In this document: positions 33,881 through 43,800 of the stretch, piece after piece
Position numbering within the stretch: the stretch's first letter is position 1
Layout: every line of letters begins with the position of its first letter
Origin: DATKJS01 sp964551995
GTDB lineage: Bacteria > Acidobacteriota > Aminicenantia > Aminicenantales > Saccharicenantaceae
Direction of reading: 5' to 3'
DNA: 64,000 nucleotides
NCBI GenBank assembly: GCA_964551995.1
Contig: CAZKFD010000012.1
Coordinates: forward strand, 1-64,000
Made by a program: the position numbers and the translations under genes
The notes under the pieces: model-generated
The model's input: the letters and a program-made list of their open reading frames with translations, nothing else
Told to the model about the DNA's origin: nothing
Database searches by the model: none

Positions 33881-35002
33881 ATGAAGATCGGAATCGTCTG
33901 CTACCCGACGCACGGCGGCAGCGGCGTCGTGGCCTCGGAACTGGCGATCGGGCTCTCCAGGAAAGGCCACGAGGTCCATATCGTGAGCTACGCCCCGCCG
34001 TTCCGCCTGCGCGCGTTCTATCAGAACATCTTCATCCACGAGATCGAGGTGACGACCTATCCCCTGTTCAAGTACCCCCCGTACGAGCTCGGCCTGGTGG
34101 CCAAGCTGGTCGAACTCGCCGAAGCGCACAAGCTCGACATCATCCACGCCCATTACGCGGTCCCGCACGCCGCCAGCGCCTTCCTGGCGAAACAGATCCT
34201 CAACTCCGCCCGCCTGAAGACGGTCACGACCCTCCACGGCACGGACATCACGCTGGTCGGGGCCGACCCGTCCTTCCAGAGGGTCGTCAAGTTCGCCATC
34301 GAGAAATCCGACGGCGTGACGGCGGTCTCCCGGTACCTGATGCAGCGCACGGTGGAGGAGTTCGACATCCGGCGCGAGATCAGGGTCATCCCCAATTTCG
34401 TGGATATCGCCCGTCCGGCGCAGAACCTCGGCCTGTGCTCGCGTAAGGCCTGGGCGCCGCGGGGAGAGAGGATCCTGATGCACGCCTCGAACTTCCGGCC
34501 GGTGAAGCGGATCGCGGACGTCGTCCGGATCTTCGCCAAGGTCCGCGAAACGGTCCCCGCCAAGCTCATCCTGGTCGGCGATGGCCCGGAGCGCCTGTTC
34601 ATCCAGCAGCTGGTTCGGGAGCTGAAGCTCACTCCGGACGTGCACTTCATGGGCGAACAAGACCAGCTGGAGCCGCTGTTTCTCTGCGCGGACGTGTTTC
34701 TCCTGCCGAGCGAGCAGGAGAGCTTCGGCCTGACCGCCCTCGAAGCCCTGAACTGCGGCGTTCCGGTCATCGCCACCGACATCGGCGGCCTGCCCGAAGT
34801 CATCACGCACGGGGAGACGGGATTTCTCTTCCCCATCGGCGACATCGCCGGCATGGCCGCGGCCGCCGTCTCCCTCCTGAACGACCCGGCCCGCCGCGAA
34901 CTCTTCGGGGCCCGGGCCCGCGAGCGCGCCGCGGACCTTTTCAGCGGAGACAAGATCATTCCCCTCTATGAGGCGTTCTACGGGGAAGTTCTGAATTCCT
35001 GA
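33881..35002 (+). CDS. bshA: N-acetyl-alpha-D-glucosaminyl L-malate synthase BshA
   Basis: This ~373-residue GT4 glycosyltransferase joins UDP-GlcNAc and L-malate in the first step of bacillithiol synthesis. Hallmarks: MKIGIVCYPTHGGSGVVASELA at the N-terminus (split here at residue 20), HAHYAVPHAASAFLA, TTLHGTDITLVG, and the C-terminal nucleotide-sugar site LPSEQESFGLTALEAL with the EX7E glutamates. ATG 33881 matches the family start with GAGG 6 nt upstream. GTG 33869 overlapping the bshB1 stop (GTGA) is the other option. This completes a contiguous bacillithiol pathway. Confidence 0.93.
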   Translation: MKIGIVCYPTHGGSGVVASELAIGLSRKGHEVHIVSYAPPFRLRAFYQNIFIHEIEVTTYPLFKYPPYELGLVAKLVELAEAHKLDIIHAHYAVPHAASAFLAKQILNSARLKTVTTLHGTDITLVGADPSFQRVVKFAIEKSDGVTAVSRYLMQRTVEEFDIRREIRVIPNFVDIARPAQNLGLCSRKAWAPRGERILMHASNFRPVKRIADVVRIFAKVRETVPAKLILVGDGPERLFIQQLVRELKLTPDVHFMGEQDQLEPLFLCADVFLLPSEQESFGLTALEALNCGVPVIATDIGGLPEVITHGETGFLFPIGDIAGMAAAAVSLLNDPARRELFGARARERAADLFSGDKIIPLYEAFYGEVLNS

Positions 35003-35005
35003 CTC

Positions 35006-36682
35006 ATGCGCGCGCTGGACTGGATTATCCTCTCCTCGTTCCTGCTCTTCGTGTCCGCCTACGGGATCTGGAAAACCCGCGGCAAAAAGGACATCCAGGA
35101 CTATTTCCTCGCCAATCAATCGACCCCCTGGTACGGCGTCATGCTCTCGATCATGGCCACCCAGGCCAGCGCCATCACGTTCCTCTCCATGCCCGGCCAG
35201 GCCTACGTGGACGGCATGCGCTTCGTGCAGTTTTATTTCGGCCTCCCCATCGCCATGGTCCTCCTGTCGATTACGGCCGTTCCGCTGTTCCACAGGCTCA
35301 AGGTTTTCACGGCCTACGAGTTCCTGGAGCAGCGCTTCGACCTGAAGAACCGGGCCTTGGGCAGCCTGCTCTTCCTCGTTCAGCGCGGCCTCGCGGCCGG
35401 CTTCACGATTCTGGCTCCGGCCCTCATCATCTCCGTCATGCTCGGATGGGATTTCCGGCTGACGATCTTCATGATCGGCGGCCTGGTCATCCTCTACACG
35501 GCGGCCGGCGGGACGGAGGCCGTCCAAAAAACGCACCTGCTGCAGATGATCATCGTCACCGCCGGAATGGCCGCCGCGGCGTTCATGGTCTTCCGCCGTC
35601 TCCCGGCCGGCATCTCCTTCCCGAGCGCCGTTCACGTGGCCGGAAAGCTCGGCCGGCTGAACGTCGTGAACCTCGCCTTCGACTGGAAGGACCGCTACAA
35701 CATCTGGTCCGGTCTCATCGGCGGCGCCTTCTTGGCCCTGTCCTATTTCGGGACGGACCAGTCCCAGGTCCAGCGCTACCTCACTGGCCGGTCCGTCGGC
35801 CAGAGCCGCATGGGGCTCCTGGCCAACGGCATCGTCAAGGTCCCGATGCAGTTCGCGATCCTGTTCATCGGGGCCATGATCTTCGTCTTCTATCAGTTCG
35901 TGACGCCGCCCCTGTTCTTCAACCCGGTCGAGACGGCGAAGGTCAAGAAGAGCCCCTACGCCGCGGCCTACGCGGAGCTCGAGACGGAATACCGGCGCCT
36001 GGACGAGGAGAAACAGGGCGATCTCCGGCGCCTGCTGGCGCTTATGGAAAACCGCCGCGACACGGACGCGGCCGGCGTTCTCGAAAAGATCCGGCGGACG
36101 GGGGACTCAGAGTCCGGCCTCCGCCGCGAAGCCATCTCGCTCATCAAGAAGGCCAACCCCCTGGCCGAGACGAACGACACCAACTACATCTTCCTGGCCT
36201 TCGTGACCAAGTTCCTTCCGGTCGGCCTCGTCGGGCTGATCCTGGCGGCTATCCTCTCGGCGTCCATGTCGGCGTCGGCCGCCGAGCTCAATGCCTTGGC
36301 TTCGGTCACGGTGATCGATTTGTACAAACGGCTCTGGAAGCGGAGCGCCTCGGAACGCCATTATCTGGCCGCGTCCAAGACCGCCACCGTCTTTTGGGGC
36401 ATCTACGCCATCGCCTTCGCGCAGTTCGCCAACCACCTCGGCTCGCTGATCGAGGCCGTGAACGTCATGGGCTCCTTATTTTACGGCACGATCCTGGGGA
36501 TGTTTCTGATCGCCTTTTATTTCAGGAAGATCGGCGGAAACGCCACCTTCATCGCCGCGGTCGTCGCCGAGCTGACCGTTCTGGCCTGCTATTTTTTCAC
36601 CGCCATTCCCTACCTCTGGTTCAACGTCATCGGCTGCGCCGTCCTCGTGGTCCTGGCCCATGTTCTCAACCCCGCCGTTTGA
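35006..36682 (+). CDS. Sodium:solute symporter (SSS) family protein
   Basis: This 558-residue inner-membrane carrier has about 13 helices and SSS motifs early (DYFLANQSTPWYGVMLSIMATQASAITFLS) and in the middle (YTAAGGTEAVQKTHLLQ). An unusually long charged loop of roughly 80 residues (about 310-395: YAELETEYRRLDEEKQGDLR and so on) interrupts the membrane part. There is no ribosome site; the ATG lies 3 bp after the bshA stop, so translation is probably coupled. The substrate is unknown. Co-transcription with bacillithiol genes suggests a link to thiol or sulfur metabolism, but this is inference. Confidence 0.85.
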   Translation: MRALDWIILSSFLLFVSAYGIWKTRGKKDIQDYFLANQSTPWYGVMLSIMATQASAITFLSMPGQAYVDGMRFVQFYFGLPIAMVLLSITAVPLFHRLKVFTAYEFLEQRFDLKNRALGSLLFLVQRGLAAGFTILAPALIISVMLGWDFRLTIFMIGGLVILYTAAGGTEAVQKTHLLQMIIVTAGMAAAAFMVFRRLPAGISFPSAVHVAGKLGRLNVVNLAFDWKDRYNIWSGLIGGAFLALSYFGTDQSQVQRYLTGRSVGQSRMGLLANGIVKVPMQFAILFIGAMIFVFYQFVTPPLFFNPVETAKVKKSPYAAAYAELETEYRRLDEEKQGDLRRLLALMENRRDTDAAGVLEKIRRTGDSESGLRREAISLIKKANPLAETNDTNYIFLAFVTKFLPVGLVGLILAAILSASMSASAAELNALASVTVIDLYKRLWKRSASERHYLAASKTATVFWGIYAIAFAQFANHLGSLIEAVNVMGSLFYGTILGMFLIAFYFRKIGGNATFIAAVVAELTVLACYFFTAIPYLWFNVIGCAVLVVLAHVLNPAV

Positions 36683-36707
36683 CTCTCCCTCCTGTTGGTG
36701 CTATCTT
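36679..36707 (+). promoter_or_regulatory. Promoter of kinase-TPR gene
   Basis: TTGACT (36679-36684), 17-bp spacer, TATCTT (36702-36707). The -35 box overlaps the stop codon of the symporter gene. The leader to ATG 36736 is about 22 nt. Confidence 0.6.
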
Positions 36708-36735
36708 CGCGCTGGAGGCAAGGCAGGGGACCGCG

Positions 36736-39213
36736 ATGGCTGTGACATGCACCCAGTGCGGTCTTGACAATACCTCCGACTCCCGGTTCTGCCGCGAGTG
36801 CGGAGCGCCTCTGACTCCGGCCGGAATTCAGCCATCCCCCGTCACCCGGACGCTCGGAGCGTCGCAACAGGCGCTCGCCGTAGGTTCGGTCTTCGCGGGT
36901 CGTTACGAAATCCGGAAGGAGCTGGGCCGGGGAGGCATGGGAATCGTCTATCAGGCGCAGGACGAAAAACTCAAGCGCGCCGTGGCCCTCAAGTTCCTTC
37001 CTCTGGAGTGGACCTCCGACCCGGAGGCCAAGGACCGTTTCGTCCGGGAGGCTCAGGCCGCGGCCGCCCTGGACCACCCGAACATCTGCACGGTCCACGA
37101 AATCGACGAAGCCCAAGGCCGGATGTTCATCTCCATGGCCTTTGTCGACGGCGAGGACCTGAGAACGAGGCTCCGCCGGGGACCCCTCACGGTCGAGGAC
37201 GCCCTGGGCCTCGGCCTGCAGGTGGCGGAAGGTCTCAGGGAAGCGCACGCCAGGGGCGTCATCCACCGGGACATCAAGAGCGCCAACATCATGGTGACGG
37301 GGAAAGGCCAGGCGAAAATCATGGACTTCGGCCTGGCCCGGGTCAAGGGGAGCGCCTTGCTGACAAGAGAGGGCGCGACGATCGGAACCGTGGCCTACAT
37401 GTCGCCCGAGCAGGCGCGCGGCGGGGAGGTCGACGAGCGAACCGACATCTGGTCCTTCGGGGTTGTCCTCTATGAAATGCTCACCGGCCGGCTGCCTTTC
37501 CAGGGCGAGCACGACCAAGCCGTCATCCACGCCATTTTAAAAGAGCCGCCCCGGCCGATGTCTGGCCTGAGACCGGGCATCCCCGAGCCCCTGGAACAGG
37601 TCGTTGCCAAGGCCCTGGAGAAGAACCCGGACAGAAGATATCATTCGATGGACGAGATGCTCGACGACATGAGGTTGCTCTCCGAGGGCATCGAACCGGA
37701 GGGCATCAGGATGCGGCGTCGGAGGGAGAAAATTCGAAGGTGGCGGATGGGGATCGCCTATGCCGGCGCGGCCGCTGTGCTCATCATTGCGTCCCTGATT
37801 GCGCTTCGCCTATTCTCGGGGCATGCCAGAGCCATGGACGCCATCGCCGTGCTGCCGATTGAGAACCTCACAGGAGACCCCGCGCAGGAATTTTTTGTGG
37901 ACGGGGTCACCGACGATCTGATCGGGCAACTGTCCCAAATCGAGGCCTTGCGGGTGATTTCACGAACCTCCGTAATGAAATACAAGGGTTCGAATAAGCC
38001 CGTGCCGGAGATCGCCCGCGAGCTCAAGGTGAAGGCTGTCGTCGAGGGAGCCGTTCATCACGTCGGCGACAACGTGCGTATCCGGCTGGAATTGATCGAT
38101 GCCCTCCCCGAAGAGCGCAACCTTTGGACGGAGACGTACGACCGAGCGATGACGAACGTGCTCATCATGTACGGTGAAATGGCTCGGTCCATCGCCGGCA
38201 AGATCGGGGTCAAGCTGTCCCCAAAGGAACAAACGCGGCTGACAAGCGGGCGCCAGGTCAATGCCGAGGCTTACCAGGCCTATCTGAGGGGCATGTTCTA
38301 CTGGTATAAGCTCACGCAGGTCGACCTCGAAAGCGCCGAGCACTATTTCGAGATAGCCCTTGAGAAAGATCCCAGCTACGCCGGCGCTTACGCGGGCATC
38401 GCCGAAGTCTGGGCCGGGCGCCTGCAACAGGGGCTCGTGCCCGCGGTCGAGGCGGTGCCAAAGGCGAAGGCGGCGGCCGCCAAAGCCTTGGAGCTGGACG
38501 ACACGCTTGCGGAAGGCCACTATACGTTGGCGGGCATACAGAGCTGGATGGATTGGAATTGGGCGTCGGGAGAGGCGGAGTATCGGCGGGCCATCGAGCT
38601 GAACCCGAACTACGCCGATCCGCGGGCCTATTACTCGCACTTGCTCATGATCCTGAAGCGGCCCGAAGAAGCGATGGACGAGATCAAGCAGGCCTTGGCG
38701 CTGGATCCGCTCAATTCGTTGTTCGAGGCGATTTATGCCATGGACCTGATGTATGCCCGCCGGTATGACGAAGCGATTGCCCTCCTTCGTAAAACACTTG
38801 AGGGTTCACCGCACGATCTCGTTGCGCTGTCGACGCTGCGGTCCGCCTATCACATGAAAAAGATGTATCCGGAGGCGCTGGAAATCTGGAAAAAGTCGTA
38901 CGCCGAGAGGAATGACCTCAAAGCCGAGGAGGCCCTCGCACGCGGCTTTGTGGAAGCCGGCTACCAGGGAGCCCTGCGTCGGGTTGCGGAGACCCTGATC
39001 GCGCGCTCCCGGACGTCCTATGTTACGCCCTGGCAGATCGGAACGCTCTACACCCGGGCCGGAATGCCCAAGGAAGCCCTCGAATGGTTGGAGAAGGCCT
39101 ACCGGGCGCACGACCCGAACATGCCCTACATCAGCGTGGACCCGATCTTCGACGGCCTGCGGAGCGCGCCCGGGTTCCAGGATCTCCTGCGCCGGATGAA
39201 CCTGCCGAGGTAG
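36736..39213 (+). CDS. Membrane Ser/Thr protein kinase with zinc ribbon, TolB-like and TPR domains
   Basis: This 825-residue signalling protein opens with a zinc ribbon (CTQC...CREC, residues 5-25). A PknB-type kinase domain follows (~55-320): G-loop GRGGMG, Lys near 87, HRD at 177-179 and DFG at 197-199 are all intact. One transmembrane helix sits at ~338-360. The extracytoplasmic part has a TolB-N-like domain (AIAVLPIENLTGDPAQEFF onwards, ~370-490) and TPR repeats to the end (~510-825). It would sense something in the periplasm and phosphorylate cytosolic targets. ATG 36736 has GGGGA upstream. It has its own promoter and is not clearly tied to its neighbours. Confidence 0.88.
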   Translation: MAVTCTQCGLDNTSDSRFCRECGAPLTPAGIQPSPVTRTLGASQQALAVGSVFAGRYEIRKELGRGGMGIVYQAQDEKLKRAVALKFLPLEWTSDPEAKDRFVREAQAAAALDHPNICTVHEIDEAQGRMFISMAFVDGEDLRTRLRRGPLTVEDALGLGLQVAEGLREAHARGVIHRDIKSANIMVTGKGQAKIMDFGLARVKGSALLTREGATIGTVAYMSPEQARGGEVDERTDIWSFGVVLYEMLTGRLPFQGEHDQAVIHAILKEPPRPMSGLRPGIPEPLEQVVAKALEKNPDRRYHSMDEMLDDMRLLSEGIEPEGIRMRRRREKIRRWRMGIAYAGAAAVLIIASLIALRLFSGHARAMDAIAVLPIENLTGDPAQEFFVDGVTDDLIGQLSQIEALRVISRTSVMKYKGSNKPVPEIARELKVKAVVEGAVHHVGDNVRIRLELIDALPEERNLWTETYDRAMTNVLIMYGEMARSIAGKIGVKLSPKEQTRLTSGRQVNAEAYQAYLRGMFYWYKLTQVDLESAEHYFEIALEKDPSYAGAYAGIAEVWAGRLQQGLVPAVEAVPKAKAAAAKALELDDTLAEGHYTLAGIQSWMDWNWASGEAEYRRAIELNPNYADPRAYYSHLLMILKRPEEAMDEIKQALALDPLNSLFEAIYAMDLMYARRYDEAIALLRKTLEGSPHDLVALSTLRSAYHMKKMYPEALEIWKKSYAERNDLKAEEALARGFVEAGYQGALRRVAETLIARSRTSYVTPWQIGTLYTRAGMPKEALEWLEKAYRAHDPNMPYISVDPIFDGLRSAPGFQDLLRRMNLPR

Positions 39214-39221
39214 CCGGCGGC

Positions 39222-40796
39222 TCAGAATCCGAACGGGCCGCGCACCGGCGCGTTCTGGTCGAAATACTTCCGCGGCATCTTCTCGTCGCGCATGGCCGCA
39301 TTGTAGACGAACCAGGCCATGACCGTCGAGGCCTGCATCAAGTCGCCGGCCGAGGCGTGGTCGTAGACGTCCATGTTCGAGTGGTGGGTCAGCGTATCGT
39401 ATTCGAGCTCGTCCTGGATGAACTGGAAGCCCGGCAGGCCGACGCCGTCGAAGGACTGGTGGTCCGTCCCTCCCGTGTTGCGGATCGTCACCGTCGTCGC
39501 GCCGAGGTCGTGGAACGGCATCAGCCACTGCTCGAGGACGGGCCCGGCCGCGTTGTTCCCCTGGGCGTAGATGCCCCTGATCTTGCCGGTGCCGTTGTCG
39601 AGGTTGAAGTAGACCGAGAACTTGTCGTATTCCGGCTTCTTCTCCTTCTTCTCGCGGTCGAAGAAGTGGTTCTTGACGTAACCCCGCGAGCCGAAGAGGC
39701 CCAGCTCCTCGCCGCCCCACAGGGCGATGCGGATAGTGCGGCGGGGCTGGACGCCGACCGCCTTCAGGATCCTCATCGCCTCCATGGCCACGACGCAGCC
39801 CGCGCCGTTGTCCGTGGCGCCCGTCGCCGCGTGCCATGAATCCAGATGGCCGCCCAGCATGACGAGCTCGTCCTTGAGCTTCTTGTCGACGCCGGGCCAC
39901 TCGCCGATGACGTTGTAGCCCTGGAGGTCGTCGTCTGTAAAGCGGGCCTGGATCTCGATCTCGAGGGTCACCGGGATCTGCTTCTCCAGGATGCGGACGA
40001 TCCGGTTGTACTGCTCGACCGAGACGACGACCGACGGCAGGGGCATGGCCGCGTCCTTCGCTTGGGAGCCGCCGCTCTGGACGAATATCGTCCCATCCTT
40101 CCCCCGGCTCGGCTCGAGGAGGACGGCCGCGCCTTCGTCCTTGAGGAACTTGCTCACGGCCTGCTGGAGCTGCCGGCGGGCCATTAATTCCTGCATGCGG
40201 TTGGCGAAGGGAGAGCGGGCGCCCGGCACGGGGGCCGTTTCGAGCTTCTTCAGGTCCTCGTCCGAGAGCCGCGTCGCGGCCGGATCAAACGAGATCTCGA
40301 GCGGCTGCTCGCCCTGGGTGAGGACGATGGCGTCCTTGAGCTTGCCTTTGAACTTCTCCAGCTCTTCGACCTTGCCCACGGCGACCAGGACGGGGGTCCC
40401 CTTGACGAGGCCGTTCGTCCCCGGCGTCCACGCCTTGGGATAGGCGATGAGCGGCATGTATTGAGGGGCGGTCATAGCGCCGTAGAATTTCTGGAGCTCC
40501 CAGCCCCGGCCGAACGGGCCGTAGGCTTCCATCTTGGCATCGGCGAGGCCGATCGTCTTGAGCTGGCCGACCGCCCACTCCGCCGCCTTCCGGTACTGCG
40601 GCGATTCCGCGAGGCGAGGCCCGTAGACGTCGCTGAGATAGCTCAGGCATCCCATCACTTTGGAGTTTTCGAGCCCTTCCCGGCGGATGCGCTGGACGAC
40701 GCCGAGATTGAGCCTCTCCTGGGCGCCGACTTGGACGGCGACCAGGAGGACGAGGACCGCGACGGCGAGCGGGCGCCCGGGGAATTGTCTCTTCAT
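39222..40796 (-). CDS. Secreted M28 family metallopeptidase (carboxypeptidase Q-like)
   Basis: This 524-residue protein has a signal peptide (~1-24). A PA-type insert (~110-290) precedes the zinc peptidase core. Catalytic features are GGHLDSWHAATGATDNGAG (zinc His, bridging Asp) and LWGGEELGLFGS (general-base Glu), then HHSNMDVYDH with the last His. It resembles plasma glutamate carboxypeptidase (CPQ) and would trim dipeptides outside the cytoplasm. ATG 40796 has AGGAGG 5 nt upstream. A promoter sits at the end of the upstream RND gene. Confidence 0.9.
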   Translation of the reverse strand: MKRQFPGRPLAVAVLVLLVAVQVGAQERLNLGVVQRIRREGLENSKVMGCLSYLSDVYGPRLAESPQYRKAAEWAVGQLKTIGLADAKMEAYGPFGRGWELQKFYGAMTAPQYMPLIAYPKAWTPGTNGLVKGTPVLVAVGKVEELEKFKGKLKDAIVLTQGEQPLEISFDPAATRLSDEDLKKLETAPVPGARSPFANRMQELMARRQLQQAVSKFLKDEGAAVLLEPSRGKDGTIFVQSGGSQAKDAAMPLPSVVVSVEQYNRIVRILEKQIPVTLEIEIQARFTDDDLQGYNVIGEWPGVDKKLKDELVMLGGHLDSWHAATGATDNGAGCVVAMEAMRILKAVGVQPRRTIRIALWGGEELGLFGSRGYVKNHFFDREKKEKKPEYDKFSVYFNLDNGTGKIRGIYAQGNNAAGPVLEQWLMPFHDLGATTVTIRNTGGTDHQSFDGVGLPGFQFIQDELEYDTLTHHSNMDVYDHASAGDLMQASTVMAWFVYNAAMRDEKMPRKYFDQNAPVRGPFGF

Positions 40797-40864
40797 GTGC
40801 TCCTCCTCGAAAGCGCGTGAGCCGCTTCCGGGCGGTTCCGCGGCGCGCCCCGCGGCTCCGGAGC

Positions 40865-40894
40865 ACTATATCAGCGTCAGCGCCCCTCTGTCAA
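40865..40894 (-). promoter_or_regulatory. Promoter of M28 peptidase gene
   Basis: On the minus strand: TTGACA (40894-40889), 18-bp spacer, TATAGT (40870-40865). It overlaps the last codons of the RND permease gene, and the leader is about 62 nt. Confidence 0.62.
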
Positions 40895-43800
40895 CGCGGG
40901 CCCGGCCGCCGCGGCCCCGGCCTTTTTCGCGGCCCGCCGCTTCATGAGGTTGTCGAAGACGACGTAGATGACCGGCGTGACGTAGAGCGTGACGAGCTGG
41001 GAGAACAGCAGCCCGCCGACAACGGCCAGGCCGAGCGGCCGCCGCGATTCGGCCCCGGCTCCGAAGCCGATGGCGATGGGCAGCGTCCCGAGCAGGGCGG
41101 CCATGGTCGTCATCATGATCGGGCGGAACCGGATGAGGCAGGCCTCGAAGATTGCGTCCTCGGCCTTCTTCCCCTCGCCGCGTTCGGCGGCCAGGGCGAA
41201 GTCGACCATCATGATGCCGTTTTTCTTGACCAGGCCGACGAGCATGATGACGCCGACGAAGGCGTAGATGCTGAGCTCGGTCCTGAAGAGGAAGAGCGTC
41301 ACGAAAGCCCCGAAGCCGGCGAACGGCAGGGCCGAGAGGATCGTCAGCGGGTGGATGAAGCTCTCGTAGAGGATGCCCAGGATCATGTAGATGACGAGGA
41401 TCGTCATCAGGAGGAGGAAGCCGAGCCCGCTCATCGAAGACTGGAAAGCCGCCGCCGAGCCCTGGAAGCTCGTGCTGACGGAGGTCGAAAGCGTCCGCCG
41501 GGCCATAAGCGTGATATCGTCAACCGCCGGGCCGAGCGAGACGCCCGGCCGGAGGTTGAAGGAAATCGTGACCGCCGGGATCTGGCCCTGGTGGTTGACG
41601 GTCAGCGGCCCGATCGTCGGGATGAGGCGCGAGACGGCATCGAGGGGCACGAGCTTCCCGTTCGACGACAGGATGTAGAGCTTGCTGAGCTGCGCGGGAT
41701 CCCTCTGATATTGGGGCTCGAGCTCCATGATGACGTAATACTGGTTGGTCGTGGAGTAGATCGTCGAGATCTGGCGGTCGCCGTAGCTGTAATACAGCGC
41801 GTCCTCGACCTGGTAGGGCGAGACTCCGAGGGCCAGGGCCTTGTCCCGGTCGACATCGATGTTGACCTGGGGGTTCTGGAGCTGCATGTCGGTCGTCACG
41901 TCCTGGACGAGCGGAAGGGCGCGCATCTGGGCTTCGAAAGCCGACGCGTTGCTGTACAACGTCTTGACTTCCGGGCTCTGCAGGGTGAACTGGTAGAGGC
42001 TCTTGGTGAAGCGCGAGCCGATGGTGATGGGCGGGGGGTTCTGGATGAAGCTGTTGATGCCGGTGATACGGAAGAGCTTCGCCCGGAGCTCCTGGGCAAC
42101 GTCGTCGGCCGAGAGCCGTCGCTCGTTCCGGGGTTTGAGGCGGATGAACAGACGGCCCTGATTGCTGGCCCCGATGCCGCCGATGGCCGAAACGAAAGAG
42201 TCGACGCTCGGGTCGGCTTGGACGATCTCGGCCACAGCCCGCTGGTGGGCGATCATCGCGTCGTAACTGATGCCCTGGGCGGCCTCGGTGACGCCGATGA
42301 GAAGGCCGGTGTCCTCGCTCGGGAGGAAGCCCTTGGGCAGCTTCATGAAGAGGATGACGGTCACGAACAGGATGACTGCGGAAAAGACCAGGGTGGCCCG
42401 CCGTCGCTTGATGACCCAGGCCAGCGTCTGGCGATAGAAGTTGAGCATGCCCTGGAGGCCTTTTTCGGAGATGCGGTAGAGGGCGCCGTGCCTTTCCTCC
42501 CCAGGCGCCCGAAGGACGCGGCTGGCCATGGCCGGGGTCAGGGTCAGGGAGACGAAGCCGGAGAACAGGACGGCCGCGGCGATGGTCACGGCGAACTCAT
42601 GGAAGAGCCGTCCCAGGATCCCGCCCATGAACAGGATGGGGATGAAGACCGCGGCCAGCGACAGGGTCATGGACACGATCGTGAAGCCGATCTCCTTCGA
42701 GCCCTTGAGAGTGGCCTCCATGACATTTTCCCCCATCTCCTGATGGCGGACGATATTCTCAAGCATGACGATGGCGTCGTCGACCAGGAAGCCGATTGAG
42801 AGGGTCAGGGCCATGAGCGACAGGTTGTCCAGGCTGTATCCAAGGACATACATGACGGCGAACGTGCCGACGATCGAGAAGGGCAGGGCCAGGCTGGGAA
42901 TGATCGTCGCCCGGACGCTCCTCAAGAAGACGAAGATCACGCCGACGACCAGGACGAGAGCGATGATGAGGGTGGCCTCGACATCATGGACCGAGGCGTT
43001 GATGGACTCGGAGCGGTCGAAAAGGACGTTGAAGTTGACAGAGGCCGGGAGCTGGTTGCGGAACATCGGCAGGAGCTTCTTGACCTCCGCGGCCACTTCA
43101 ACCGTGTTCGTTCCCGGCTGGCGCTGGATGGCGAGGAAGACGGTCCGCTGATGGGACTTGGGCGCATAGGCCCAGGCGGCGGTCTTGTCGTTCTGGACGC
43201 TGTCGATGACCCGGCCCAGGTCCTTCAGCCGGACCGGGGAGCCGTTCCGATAGGTCACGATGAGCTCGCGGTATTCCGCGGCGTTATTGAGCTGGCCGTT
43301 GGACTCGAGCGTGAAGGACTGGTCGGGCCCGTAGAGGGTGCCGGTCGGGAGATTGACGTTCCCCGCCTGGACCGCCGTGCTGACCTGGTCGAGCCCGATG
43401 CCCCGCGAGGCCAGGGCATCGGGGTTGAGCTGGATGCGGACGGCGTAAGTCTGGGAGCCGTAGACCGCCACCTGGGCGACGCCGGGGACCATCGAGATCC
43501 GCTGGGCCATCATCGTCTCGGCGTAGTCGTCCAGGGTGTACAGCGGCATGGTGTCCGAGCTCAGGAGGATGAAGAGGATCGGCGTATTGGCCGGGTTGAC
43601 TTTCTGATAATACGGCGGCAGGGGCATGTTCTGGGGCAGGTAGCGCCCGGCGTAGTTGATCATCTCCTGGACGTCCTGGGCCGCCGCGTCCAGGTTCCGG
43701 CTCAGGGAAAACTGGAGGGTGATCTGTGTCACGCCGAGCATGTTGGTCGAGGTCATGGAATCGAGGCCCTGGATCGTCGAGAACTGTTTCTCCAGAGGCG

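Noticed and set aside
35446..36735. N-terminal extension of the kinase reading frame
   Set aside because: The frame is open upstream but overlaps the symporter gene in another frame. The kinase protein starts sensibly at ATG 36736, just after its own promoter.
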